Positions 37,167-45,652 are shown, counted from the stretch's first letter. The stretch is 64,000 bases of DNA from an uncultured Clostridia bacterium (GCA_934747965.1 CAKVHI010000001.1:62001-126000); one strand, 5' to 3'. Numbers and translations: made by a program. The notes: generated by a model from the sequence alone, not told the origin.

Positions 37167-40100
37167 TTCTTAAATCCTCCGTAAACATAATAATTTCTGA
37201 TTGTGCGTCTATACTTTCAACTTTTTCTTTTATTTGAACAATATAATGGACAGGTATTTTCGATTTCAAATCATCAATTATTTCTTTTATATTATTTTTT
37301 CTTATAGTTAATTTTGATAAATACTTTAATTCGCCATCACTCAAATCATCATATGTTTTAATAACATCAAGCAAATCAGATAAATAATCCTTTTCACTTG
37401 GACAAACCACTTTTAATTGTTCCAAATTGTCTATTGCCGTGCCTTTTCTTTTATCTAAACGAATTTTAGGATAAGGCTTTCTTATTTCGTCACGTAATAT
37501 TGCAAATTTTTTATCTAGATTTTCATCATACTCATAGCTCGGTTCGTCTTGCTTAGCTTTAAAAAGTCTTAAAACTCTTTCAGGGGCAACTATTTCTGCT
37601 CTGTTTTCATAAGGGTGAGCAATAGCAAATAATGCAGTATTTCCTCTTTTTGCAAAAGATATTGCACATGGTTCTGGCTGATTTTTTCTTACAATTCTTG
37701 CTCTTTCAGGAATTTTAAGAGTTTCATCTATGAATGTTGTGTTGTGTTTGATTGAATTATAAATATTTTTAAAATCATTATCCCAACTTTTCTCATTGTT
37801 TTCAGCATTCGCTTCATCATATTGAGATTTGAAATAACTTTGTAAAGTTTCATCAGGTGTCAATGTTCTTGTATCGCTACCAACAATATTGTTTATCAAA
37901 AACATTTTTAAAGTAGAAATACCTTTGATTAGTGTATTCTGTTCACCAATGTCTGTTGGAAAAAGATTAAATATAAATATTTTATCGAACATCTTTCTGT
38001 TAATACGATTGATACGACCAATTCTTTGAACAACTCTTGTTGGATTGTATGGAATATCATAGTTGATAATAACACCAGCTCTATTCAGGTTGAAACCTTC
38101 ACTCAAAGCATCTGTAGCAACAATTATATCGTAATCATTCAATTGTTCACCTTGTTTATAAGAAGCATCAAAATTTTGTTTTACAATATTTCTATCAATC
38201 TTAGATGAACCACCAGTATATATTAGAACTCTATAATTATCATCTTCAAGACGCTGTTTTACATATTCTGCAGTATCCGCAAAAGTAGAGAAAATAACAA
38301 TTTTACGATTTTTATTTTCTTTTAATAGATAATTTATTTTTCTGCTGATTTCATTGTATTTTGGGTCTTCACCAACTTCTTCAGTAGCAAACCATTCATG
38401 ATAAATTCCTTTAAGTAAATCAATATCACTTTCAATTGCATGAATAAAATCTTCTTTAAACAATTCTCTAGGGATTGGAATAGCTTTTTTCTTGATTTTA
38501 TCCACATCGATTGGTTCATTATCTATGCTATTGATTTCTTCAAGGGTTTCCATTATTTCGTCATCGTTTGGGTCTGATAAATATCCACTTTTCTTAATTG
38601 GGACATATCCTTTAGCCCACCATTTTTTAATGTTTTCATAAGAACTAAATAAACTTGTCAATGTTGATTTAAATGCTGCTTTAGAACTTTCGAAACGCAT
38701 AACAAGTAATCTTTTAATAAATTTAGCAAGGTTGCCTTGGAATAACTGAATGTTCATTTCACCGAACAATTCACCATACTTTTTATTAAATTCTTGTGGA
38801 TTAATCAAGTAAGCAGATGGATTATATCTGGCACAGATAAATTGATTACTTAGTTTATCTAATGTAGATAAATATAATTGCCTAATTTCTCCTAAATCAT
38901 ATTCAACAAGTTCTGGGCCTACAACTTCAGGAAATTGAATGTTTTGCATTTTTAAATCTTCTGCATATTCTTTAACTTCCTGCAAATCAAGTCTAGAACG
39001 TCTAACAATTACAGGGTCTATTAATATTCTTAGTTCTTCACTTAATTTATCTAATTCTTTCTTTATTGCTGCTGTAAGATTTTTCTTACCTTCTTTTTCT
39101 AACTTATTATATTTAGCAATTAATTCATGAAATCTTACGCCTAAGTTATCAACAGAATTTAAAGTTGACCTACTTGGAGTTTGGAATAACTTAATCAAAG
39201 CAAATAAATCTTGTGGTCTATTGTTATATGGCGTAGCAGTTAAAAGAATGACTTTGTTTTCTGCATTAGAACGTGTTAATTGGTGCAACCATTGATAGCT
39301 ATCGCTTAATTCGTTTCTATATCTATGAGCTTCATCAATTATGTATAAAATAGGGTCTGGGTCAGTAGCATACTGTCTATACAATTCTTCCATTCTACCG
39401 CTACTACAAACTTTTACACCACGCAGTCCAAAGTCTTGTTGATATTCATTCCATTGGTCAACAAGGTGTGGTGGAGCAATAATAACCGTTTTCCTCAAAT
39501 TTAAGTTATAAGCAATTGCAGAAGCAATAACAGATTTACCAAGACCAACGACATCGGCAACAATTACACCATTATTTTTGTTAATACAATCAACACCATA
39601 TTTAATAGCATCTAATTGATATTTTAAATTAGAGAACTTGCCATTGGTTATCTCTGTTGGAGCAATAATATTACTTTTGTCTAATGAGTTATAAAGTTCA
39701 AATAAAATACGAATGAAGATATGGTATGGACTTGGTTGAGCAAAGACCCATAATTTCTTTTTAAGTTCATTTTCAAATTCTTTATTCCCATCTTTAATGC
39801 AAATATCGATAGATTTACTATCGTTCCATAACTGCTCAAAACTTCCCATATATTCTTCATATTTACTGTTGTCGCTAAATCTTTCATTCATCTCGCCTTG
39901 TCCAAGCAATCCATTGTATGTAAAGTTAGATGAACCTGTAAACACAACACCCTTCTGGTCGCCAAAGCAAGAATATTCTGGCTTATTAGTTAGAATATAT
40001 GCCTTAGCATGATTTTGAGTTGCAGTTAATCTTATTTCAAGAGAACCATCCTTAATTTTACTCAAAAACATTTTAAAAACTTGTTGGCTATCGGTAGAGT

Positions 40101-40446
40101 CAAATTCTTCTGATAATGCAGATTTATTAAATAAGTTTATAAAACTTTCCACATAAGAGTTTTTCTTTTGTGAATTATTTAATTTACTGTAACCTCTAAC
40201 AGCATATGTTTCCAACAACTCATCTGGACTATCTTTTACCGCATTACATAAATCTTGTATTGCATTCGGATCAATAGTATTGCCAACCAAAATTCTAATC
40301 TTCTTGTCTTTTAATTCATCAGCAAGTGCATTAAATCCAGAAAAATAGAAGAATGCTGTTAATATATCTACACTTTCAGCTTGTTTTAAAGAATTTTTCA
40401 AAGATTCCAGCATTGTTTTGTTTTTATTATCTATTATAGATGCCAT
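37153..40446 (-). CDS. PLD-domain SNF2-type helicase
   Basis: 1097 residues. The N-terminal 200 residues are a phospholipase-D-like nuclease module with NHAKAYIL (His146, Lys148) and GSSNFTYNGL (Asn174). The SNF2 helicase core follows: Walker A DVVGLGKS near 298, DEAH near 367, LLTATPYNN, and the C-terminal QRIGRINR near 806. The PLD-plus-SNF2 combination recalls DrmC and DrmD of DISARM, but drmA and drmB are absent. AGGAG lies six bases before the ATG. First gene of the operon. Confidence 0.85.
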   Translation of the reverse strand: MASIIDNKNKTMLESLKNSLKQAESVDILTAFFYFSGFNALADELKDKKIRILVGNTIDPNAIQDLCNAVKDSPDELLETYAVRGYSKLNNSQKKNSYVESFINLFNKSALSEEFDSTDSQQVFKMFLSKIKDGSLEIRLTATQNHAKAYILTNKPEYSCFGDQKGVVFTGSSNFTYNGLLGQGEMNERFSDNSKYEEYMGSFEQLWNDSKSIDICIKDGNKEFENELKKKLWVFAQPSPYHIFIRILFELYNSLDKSNIIAPTEITNGKFSNLKYQLDAIKYGVDCINKNNGVIVADVVGLGKSVIASAIAYNLNLRKTVIIAPPHLVDQWNEYQQDFGLRGVKVCSSGRMEELYRQYATDPDPILYIIDEAHRYRNELSDSYQWLHQLTRSNAENKVILLTATPYNNRPQDLFALIKLFQTPSRSTLNSVDNLGVRFHELIAKYNKLEKEGKKNLTAAIKKELDKLSEELRILIDPVIVRRSRLDLQEVKEYAEDLKMQNIQFPEVVGPELVEYDLGEIRQLYLSTLDKLSNQFICARYNPSAYLINPQEFNKKYGELFGEMNIQLFQGNLAKFIKRLLVMRFESSKAAFKSTLTSLFSSYENIKKWWAKGYVPIKKSGYLSDPNDDEIMETLEEINSIDNEPIDVDKIKKKAIPIPRELFKEDFIHAIESDIDLLKGIYHEWFATEEVGEDPKYNEISRKINYLLKENKNRKIVIFSTFADTAEYVKQRLEDDNYRVLIYTGGSSKIDRNIVKQNFDASYKQGEQLNDYDIIVATDALSEGFNLNRAGVIINYDIPYNPTRVVQRIGRINRINRKMFDKIFIFNLFPTDIGEQNTLIKGISTLKMFLINNIVGSDTRTLTPDETLQSYFKSQYDEANAENNEKSWDNDFKNIYNSIKHNTTFIDETLKIPERARIVRKNQPEPCAISFAKRGNTALFAIAHPYENRAEIVAPERVLRLFKAKQDEPSYEYDENLDKKFAILRDEIRKPYPKIRLDKRKGTAIDNLEQLKVVCPSEKDYLSDLLDVIKTYDDLSDGELKYLSKLTIRKNNIKEIIDDLKSKIPVHYIVQIKEKVESIDAQSEIIMFTEDLRNDIN

Positions 40447-40467
40447 AATTATCTCCTATTTTCAATC

Positions 40468-40476
40468 ATTATAACA
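40468..40476 (-). promoter_or_regulatory. Extended -10 promoter of the helicase-methylase-ATPase operon
   Basis: TGTTATAAT on the minus strand, 21 bases upstream of the ATG at 40446. The -35 region is AT-only and weak. Confidence 0.5.
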
Positions 40477-40516
40477 CATAATTATTATAATTTATATATA
40501 ATAATTAAAATTTTTC

Positions 40517-41239
40517 TTAATCTTCCAACACAACCACATTCACTTTATGTGAATAGGTAGTGCAAGCGTCTATGGCTATCATATTTTTTGTTATGAAAGG
40601 TTCAAAATTGGCCTTATCTCCAAATTCTTCGTATTCGTCTGGATTTTGTTCGTGCCATAATGCAGAACAATGCCAATGTCCACAAACTATTGTTTTGTTT
40701 GGTTCGTAGATTTCATATCTATACATTTCTACTGGGTTTATCCAGCGAGCCTTTTCCCAACGTTCTTTTCTTGCTGTTCGCCAATCACTATCATACAAAT
40801 AGCAATTTTCAATAATTGGTATCCAGCCGTGAACGAATATGTAATGTTTTGTTTCGTAGTAATCAATACACATATCTAGAACTTCTTGGAGTCTAGTTTC
40901 TTTTGGTATCTTTTTAAGGTCAAATTCACTTATTTGCCACTCTGGATACAAATCAACAATTGTTTGTGCTGTTCCATTACAAATGTCGCCATAATCACTT
41001 GAATTTCTTTCAATCATTTGTTCCATCAAGTCTTCGTGATTGCCACGAATAAGAATTACTTTATCTTTGTGTTTTAGAACAAAATCTATAATTTCTTTTG
41101 GTTGGTTTCCTCTATCGAACAAGTCGCCACAAAGAATTATTTTGTGTTCAGGATTGCTTATATCAAATCCTTTTTCTTTTAATGCTGACTGCCATTCATC
41201 ATAAAATCCATGAATGTCGCCAGATACAAAATATTTCAT
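40517..41239 (-). CDS. Calcineurin-like metallophosphoesterase in the AbiE operon
   Basis: 240 residues. All binding blocks of the PP2A/PrpA-like phosphatases are present: SGDIHGFYDEW (6-16), GDLFDRGNQ (38-46), IRGNHEDLM, a His in YIFVHGW, and CGHWHCSALW. It would dephosphorylate a protein or nucleotide. It begins 14 bases after abiEii, with GAGG five bases before the ATG, so it is the third gene of that operon. Phosphatases of this type are not usual AbiE partners, so it may be passenger or a new component. Confidence 0.85.
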   Translation of the reverse strand: MKYFVSGDIHGFYDEWQSALKEKGFDISNPEHKIILCGDLFDRGNQPKEIIDFVLKHKDKVILIRGNHEDLMEQMIERNSSDYGDICNGTAQTIVDLYPEWQISEFDLKKIPKETRLQEVLDMCIDYYETKHYIFVHGWIPIIENCYLYDSDWRTARKERWEKARWINPVEMYRYEIYEPNKTIVCGHWHCSALWHEQNPDEYEEFGDKANFEPFITKNMIAIDACTTYSHKVNVVVLED

Positions 41240-41253
41240 AAAAACCTCTAATT

Positions 41254-42120
41254 TTAAACTGACTGTAATTTTTTTGTTATCTCAATAAAAAATTCTTTAC
41301 TCCACAAATCAAGTTTTGTTTTATCTTTTATGAAAGGCAAAACATCTTGTTTTGCTTGCTCTATATCTAGATTTTCAAATCTTTCGTTTAGTAATGCTTT
41401 TAAATTATCAATAGTTAAATCATAATTTTCATTAATAAACTTTGACTGAACCAACTTTGCTTTCAAATTTTCCAAATTCACTTTTGCACCGATTGACAAA
41501 AAGAAAATATAATCGTAAAAATCTCTACCTTTCACTCTTGATTTCCAATTCCTGCAAAGGCAAGCATGAATTTTACCTGCAAATAATGATTGCAAATCGT
41601 ATAATCTTACTTGATAAGGAGAAGGCAACAGTCCAAACTTGGTTTCATAAGTTGCACCAGTTGGTGGGTTAATGTCCACTTCAAACTTAATTCGTATAGC
41701 TTCTTCTTTATTGATAAATTTAGAATCTTCACTATCTTCATAGAAAGATAAAATATGTTCTTTTGTGTTACCCTTTAAGAATGCAGATTTTATATTGGAA
41801 TCAACAGATTTAATTTTCTCTGTCACATTGAAATTTAAGCCAAGTGATTTTGTCTCGTTTTCAATATATTGAAAATATTTGGTTAAATCAAAATCTGGAT
41901 TTTGTGTTATTAATGAAAAATCTAAATCTTCACTAAATCTATCCAATCCATAAAATATTCTTAGTGCAGTTCCACCATAAAATGCTGCTTCTTTAAAAAA
42001 TCCACCACGAGATAGTCCACAAAGAACGATTTCTTGAACAATTTCTTTTATGGCATTCTTCTTATCTTCGATATTGTTAATTTGATATTTTGATAACATC
42101 TGGCTTAATACTTGTTGCAT
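41254..42120 (-). CDS. abiEii: AbiEii nucleotidyltransferase toxin
   Basis: 288 residues. The nucleotidyltransferase signature GGTALRIFYGLDRFSEDLDFSL spans 49-70, with catalytic Asp65 and Asp67; VDINPPTGA and SRVKGRDFYDYIFFL are also typical of AbiEii/MenT. Such toxins transfer nucleotides to tRNA 3' ends or similar targets and block growth after infection. It starts one base after the abiEi stop with GGAG upstream. Confidence 0.93.
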   Translation of the reverse strand: MQQVLSQMLSKYQINNIEDKKNAIKEIVQEIVLCGLSRGGFFKEAAFYGGTALRIFYGLDRFSEDLDFSLITQNPDFDLTKYFQYIENETKSLGLNFNVTEKIKSVDSNIKSAFLKGNTKEHILSFYEDSEDSKFINKEEAIRIKFEVDINPPTGATYETKFGLLPSPYQVRLYDLQSLFAGKIHACLCRNWKSRVKGRDFYDYIFFLSIGAKVNLENLKAKLVQSKFINENYDLTIDNLKALLNERFENLDIEQAKQDVLPFIKDKTKLDLWSKEFFIEITKKLQSV

Positions 42121-42121
42121 T

Positions 42122-42709
42122 TTACTTTTCTCCTTTAATAAATTTTACAAGTAAATTTAAGTTTGTTGAGTGATATAGTGGCGCAAGTTTTAAAATGTCT
42201 TGCTTGTTTAATTCGTTAAACTTGTCTTCATCTATTCTTAAATCTTCAAATAGCAATCTTTCTAAATCTTTAATAGTTTTCACGGGAGATATAGTATAAA
42301 GTTTATCGCAAAGCGCTTTTTCTGCTGTTGCCATTTGATATGAATATTCTTCATCTTGAAAAGCAAGGACTCCCAAACTAAATACCGCTTTAGGAACATC
42401 TCTATAAATAAAAGTTCCAAAACTATTTGTATATGTCTTAATTTTTTTCTTATTGTAGGTTGCACATGTAAATGTGTTGTAAACCGCTTCGGGAATTAAT
42501 CCTTGCTGATACAAAACATAATCAAAGGATAAATAAGATGGCCCATAAATAAATTGTGCAAGTCTTGAACCATTAGTATTTGGATTGGTTTCATAAATTC
42601 CTTTAACCAAAGGAAATAATTTTCCTTGTATTACATCTCTATTTATTTTTGCTATTGGATTTGAATAATTAGCATATTGTTCTTTTAATTGTTGAGTTGT
42701 GACTATCAT
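42122..42709 (-). CDS. abiEi: AbiEi antitoxin and autorepressor
   Basis: 195 residues. A winged-helix N-terminus (TTQQLKEQYANYSNPIAKINRDVIQGKLFPLVKGIY) and the body (SYLSFDYVLYQQGLIPEAV, GTFIYRDVPKAVF) match AbiEi. GGAGGG seven bases upstream fixes the ATG at 42709; the in-frame codons further upstream lie across the -10 box and operators and are not translated. AbiEi represses its own operon by binding inverted repeats, and such repeats are present just upstream. Confidence 0.9.
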   Translation of the reverse strand: MIVTTQQLKEQYANYSNPIAKINRDVIQGKLFPLVKGIYETNPNTNGSRLAQFIYGPSYLSFDYVLYQQGLIPEAVYNTFTCATYNKKKIKTYTNSFGTFIYRDVPKAVFSLGVLAFQDEEYSYQMATAEKALCDKLYTISPVKTIKDLERLLFEDLRIDEDKFNELNKQDILKLAPLYHSTNLNLLVKFIKGEK

Positions 42710-42718
42710 ATATTCCCT

Positions 42719-42817
42719 CCAGATAATGCAATTATATAATATTATCTGGAGAAAATCAACCAATTTCACGATATTTTCTCCAAATAATGCAGTAAAAGTG
42801 CATTTTCTGGAGAAAAT
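42719..42817 (-). promoter_or_regulatory. abiE promoter with three operator-like repeats
   Basis: On the minus strand TTGATT and TATAAT (42731-42736) are 17 bases apart. Copies of ATTnTCTGGAGAAAAT-type sequence occur at 42741-42756, 42773-42788 (reversed) and 42802-42817 (a near-perfect palindrome). CCAGATAAT and ATTATCTGG also flank the -10 box. The arrangement fits autorepression by AbiEi. Confidence 0.65.
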
Positions 42818-43166
42818 ATGGTTTTGTAAAAAATCAATTCACATAGTTTAATGATATAAACTTAACTGGCTTCAACAAATTTTATATCATTGCAATGATA
42901 CAGTTTCTCAAAAAGCATATAAATTTGGGATAATTTATAAGCACACTGAAAAACTTTCAAACTTTCACTAGCAAAGTATTAGATATTTTTAGGCGATTTT
43001 AGACAGGTTTAAAAAGACATAAATGTTGAGAAAAGTGCGTGTAGGTACATGTAGGTACATAGGTTTGAAATGGTTATGTACCTAATAAGAAAAATACTAG
43101 CGATTTTGCTAGTATTTTAGGCAATTGTAGGAGATAGGATTGAAGTTTTTTAAAAATATTTTTAAG

Positions 43167-43211
43167 TTGGTAAGGCAGGGGTCACGGGTCCGATTCCCGT
43201 CACCAGCTCCA
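43167..43211 (+). pseudogene. 3' half of the split tRNA-Thr gene, right junction (attR)
   Basis: Starts with the core TTGGTAAG (43167-43174), then anticodon strand GGCAG, variable region, complete T-arm, acceptor strand CACCAGC, discriminator T and CCA. The acceptor strand pairs with GCTGGTG of the 5' half at 26704, not with the intact tRNA at 26804. Confidence 0.85.
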
Positions 43212-43224
43212 TTAAATAAAAGTC

Positions 43225-43264
43225 GCTAAAACGCCGATAAATAAAGGCTTTTAGCAATTTTTTT
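43225..43264 (+). terminator. Original terminator of the split tRNA-Thr
   Basis: GCTAAAA-C-GCC pairs with GGCTTTTAGC, followed by AATTTTTTTA. It is homologous in sequence and position to the terminator after the intact tRNA at 26885. Confidence 0.75.
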
Positions 43265-43354
43265 ATTTGCAAATTTTTAGAGCACGACTCTCTTCAAAAA
43301 ATACATTAGGTACACAAAATTGTCATTTTAGGTACACAAAAATCGCATAAAAAA

Positions 43355-43387
43355 AGACCGAAAATTGAACTTGCCAACTTTCGGTCT
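43355..43387 (-). terminator. Hairpin terminator downstream of a decayed minus-strand gene
   Basis: AGACCGAAA and TTTCGGTCT form a 9-bp stem with a 15-base loop. The adjacent A run gives a T run on the minus strand. Confidence 0.65.
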
Positions 43388-43449
43388 AATTCTCTCTAAA
43401 ACTGCCCAAAACTACTACGTTAGGTACATTTAGGTACACGATTTTATTG

Positions 43450-43970
43450 TTATTGTAAGATTTTCATTTTTATAATTAATTTATTTATTATATCTGGATA
43501 TTGAGCAAGTTTACTAAATGGATCATTGATTAAAGATTGAACACGTTGAGTATCTGATTTTATGTAAATTGCCAAATCATCAATAGATATTTTTCTCACT
43601 GGTTCAATTGTGTTTATAACATGTAACATTATTCCTTGTCCGTAAGCATCAGATAAAAGATAATCTATTAATTTTTTTATATCAGTTTGTTCAATATCAT
43701 TCAAGAATTCCCCATATTTGCTATTTTTTAATGATATACTTTCATTAGCATAGTAATTCTCTCTTAATTTTTCTTTCCCATAATATTTTTTAATAAAATA
43801 TTATTGGTCTTCTTAAATATTAATAACAATGCAACTAATACAGGATACCAATAAAGATATTCAACTTGTTCTCCTTGTTGTTTTTTTTCATTACATATTA
43901 AGTTAAGCTCTAGACATAATCTGTTATAATATTGCGAACTTGACACTTTTGCAATAGTTAAAATTTGCAA
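43450..43970 (-). pseudogene. Frameshifted hypothetical gene
   Basis: Two minus-strand pieces appear to be one gene. The first (43970 to 43764, 68 codons) begins MQILTIAKVSSSQYYNRL and carries a hydrophobic stretch; around 43790 the sensible reading shifts frame and continues as KYYGKEKLRENYYANES into the second piece, which ends at 43450 after KLIDYLLSDAYGQGIM. Neither half is recognised. If they are independent, both would be very small proteins of unknown role. Confidence 0.4.
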
Positions 43971-44021
43971 GAGTTAGAAAGATTAGTTAATGAATAAACT
44001 TAAACAAAGAATAAAGTTTGT

Positions 44022-44051
44022 TTGACAATATATAGACAATATATATATAAT
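44022..44051 (+). promoter_or_regulatory. Promoter of the UDG-like gene
   Basis: Consensus TTGACA and TATAAT separated by 18 bases, about 35 bases upstream of the ATG at 44087. Confidence 0.7.
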
Positions 44052-44086
44052 TTTAGTATAAAACAAAATCACAAAGGAGAAATATT

Positions 44087-44665
44087 ATGCAGAAAATTAC
44101 AGAAAGTAAAATGTTTGAATTGAAAAATAAATATTTAGAATGTTTTGACGAAAGTCACAATGCTGACAATGTGCTGTGTTCTGATACTAAATTGGTAATT
44201 ATTGGAACAATTACGCCCAAAAACTTTGATTACTTTTATTGTGCCCCAAGAAATAAAATCTTCGGATATATTGATGAGGTTGTCGGTTCTAATTTGAAAG
44301 AATTAAAAATAAAACTAAATGCTTCAAAAAATGAAAGTGAAAAACAAAAAATAATTGTTGATATTAAAAATATTTTAACTGATAATAAAATAGCTTTTGT
44401 TGATGCTATGAAATATGTAATTAGAGATAAAGATAAAATAAATAGTCATGATGATACAGCAATTAAATATTACTCCATTGATGAAAATACATTAAATATG
44501 ATTAATGATTATTCAATTATTATTTGCAATAGTAGATTATCTCAAGAAATAGTTTCAAAAATATTTAATATTAATAAAAATGAATTAACCTATATTCCCC
44601 AAAGAGGAAAAGATTCTACAAAATTAAATTGGTTAAATGGAATTAAAGAAAAATTAATTAAATAA
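44087..44665 (+). CDS. Uracil-DNA-glycosylase-superfamily protein
   Basis: 192 residues. LVIIGTITPKNFDYFYCAPRNKIFGYIDEV (about 36-65) matches the core of the UDG superfamily, with its G-x-x-P...Y...PRN.FW pattern as in Mug- or SMUG-type DUF4918-like members. IAFVDAMKYVIR and ELTYIPQRGKDSTK follow the later motif positions. It might excise damaged bases or be a defence-associated relative. AAAGGAG precedes the ATG by about seven bases. The family call is moderate because the C-terminal His motif is not obvious. Confidence 0.55.
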   Translation: MQKITESKMFELKNKYLECFDESHNADNVLCSDTKLVIIGTITPKNFDYFYCAPRNKIFGYIDEVVGSNLKELKIKLNASKNESEKQKIIVDIKNILTDNKIAFVDAMKYVIRDKDKINSHDDTAIKYYSIDENTLNMINDYSIIICNSRLSQEIVSKIFNINKNELTYIPQRGKDSTKLNWLNGIKEKLIK

Positions 44666-44772
44666 CTTACAACTGTATAATTGTATTTAAATAATTGTCA
44701 CATTTTTGAAAATTTAGTTTAATTAATTAAAAAAACAATATGAACAGGGACTAATAGATTCCGCAAATTTAC

Positions 44773-44925
44773 TTAAAAACTAACTTTACTAAAATTTCCC
44801 CATTTAGCATATTCTATTGCTTTTTGCAGTTCTCTCGCAAGCCAATATTCACTACCATCATCTCGTTTGCGTTTTATATCTTCAAAAGATTTGTATTCAC
44901 TTGAAACAATTTCATTTTCTAACAT
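44773..44925 (-). pseudogene. Truncated DinD-like N-terminus
   Basis: 50 codons beginning at the ATG at 44925, with AAGGGG upstream. FEDIKRKRDDGSEYWLARELQKAIEYAKWGNF matches the N-terminal BRO-like domain of DNA-damage-inducible protein D, which is normally about 270 residues. The rest of the gene is missing after a stop at 44773. The flanking bases 44666-44772 and 44926-45078 show nothing further. Confidence 0.6.
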
Positions 44926-45078
44926 ATCTTTCCCCTTATGTTGATTATAACATAAACATCATCTTTTTGTATTTCAATTTCTATAAATATTTGCATTTAC
45001 TTTCGTGTTTTGGTTTTCGCCACTTAAAAATTTAATTTCGTGTATCCTATTGTTCGTATGCACTGTAGTTCTAACTGA

Positions 45079-45492
45079 CTTTATAGGATCAATTTTCTTT
45101 TCAAAAAGTCATTTTCGCTTGTAAATGACGATTTGGGCAACGATTTATCTTACTCTAACTCTATTATAAACAACTTTGTTTTTGAAAATGAGTATTGTGA
45201 TATTCAATCTTTTAAGGTTGATATGTGCTACATATAAGATAATTTGGCCACCAACAATGGCGGTTTTGGTATTTATCTTTATTCTTCAAAAGAAATGCCG
45301 TATTTAATGAATAACTCTCAAAAAACAAACGGTGGTTTTGACGAAATTCGTACTGAAAGCACAATTGTAAAAGATAGTTACAATTCTACAAGTTTAAACA
45401 ATACTATCGTTATAACTAGAAGTATTAAGGCTAGGTATGCTATTCACGATACTAGTGTAAACGGTAATTTTATAAGTGATAACAAACTCTAA
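45079..45492 (+). pseudogene. Remnant reading frame with an internal stop
   Basis: An open stretch (NDDLGNDLSYSNSIINNF) runs from 45079 to a TAA at 45235 and continues in the same frame to 45492 (GGFGIYLYSSKEMPYLM, NNTIVITRSIKARYAIHDTS). The lack of a credible start and the internal stop suggest decay. It is Asn- and Ser-rich and beta-like, possibly from a surface protein; no family recognised. Confidence 0.35.
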
Positions 45493-45581
45493 TGGTGTTT
45501 TTAGCAAATATTTTAATTTATGTAGACTACAAGTTAATTTTAACATAGGAGGTTTTTCTTTATCAAAGTAAACTGCTTTTG

Positions 45582-45604
45582 AACCACGGGACTATCCCGT
45601 GGTT
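45582..45604. terminator. Strong hairpin between the remnant and the HIT gene
   Basis: AACCACGGGA and TCCCGTGGTT form a 10-bp GC-rich stem with loop CTA. Only a short T run (TTTT) follows on the plus strand, so it may end transcription or be a remnant of an element. Confidence 0.5.
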
Positions 45605-45652
45605 TTCTGTAACAAAAAGACGAAATATTATCTACTCCGTCTTTCAAATTTT

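Larger units (their letters stand above)
26734..43174. mobile_element. Integrative mobilisable element inserted in tRNA-Thr(GGU), with defence cargo
   Basis: Bounded by direct copies of TTGGTAAG at 26734-26741 and 43167-43174, each next to complementary halves of one tRNA-Thr. From left to right it carries an intact tRNA-Thr, a tyrosine integrase and excisionase, a relaxase module, a sigma-like HTH protein, a three-gene helicase-methylase-ATPase operon, and an AbiE toxin-antitoxin operon with a phosphatase. All protein genes are on the minus strand. There are no conjugation-channel genes, so at best it was mobilisable, and its relaxase is interrupted. Length between cores is about 16.4 kb. 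Confidence 0.85.
43041..43439. repeat. Seven TAGGTACA repeats flanking the right junction
   Basis: Copies of (G/T)TAGGTACA(C/T) occur at 43041, 43051, 43306, 43328, 43420 and 43430 on the plus strand and near 43075-43084 on the minus strand. They surround the attR junction at 43167, three inside and four outside the element, and none was noticed near attL. They may be recombinase arm-binding sites. Confidence 0.6.

Noticed and set aside
31974..40446. Complete DISARM or BREX system
   Set aside because: Only helicase, methylase and a GHKL ATPase are present; drmA, drmB, pglZ, brxC and brxL are missing from the window.
42709..42769. Longer AbiEi N-terminus starting at 42769
   Set aside because: That extension crosses the -10 box and operators; GGAGGG sets the start at 42709.
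43041..43439. TAGGTACA repeats as a CRISPR array
   Set aside because: Units are about 10 bases at irregular spacing and in both orientations.
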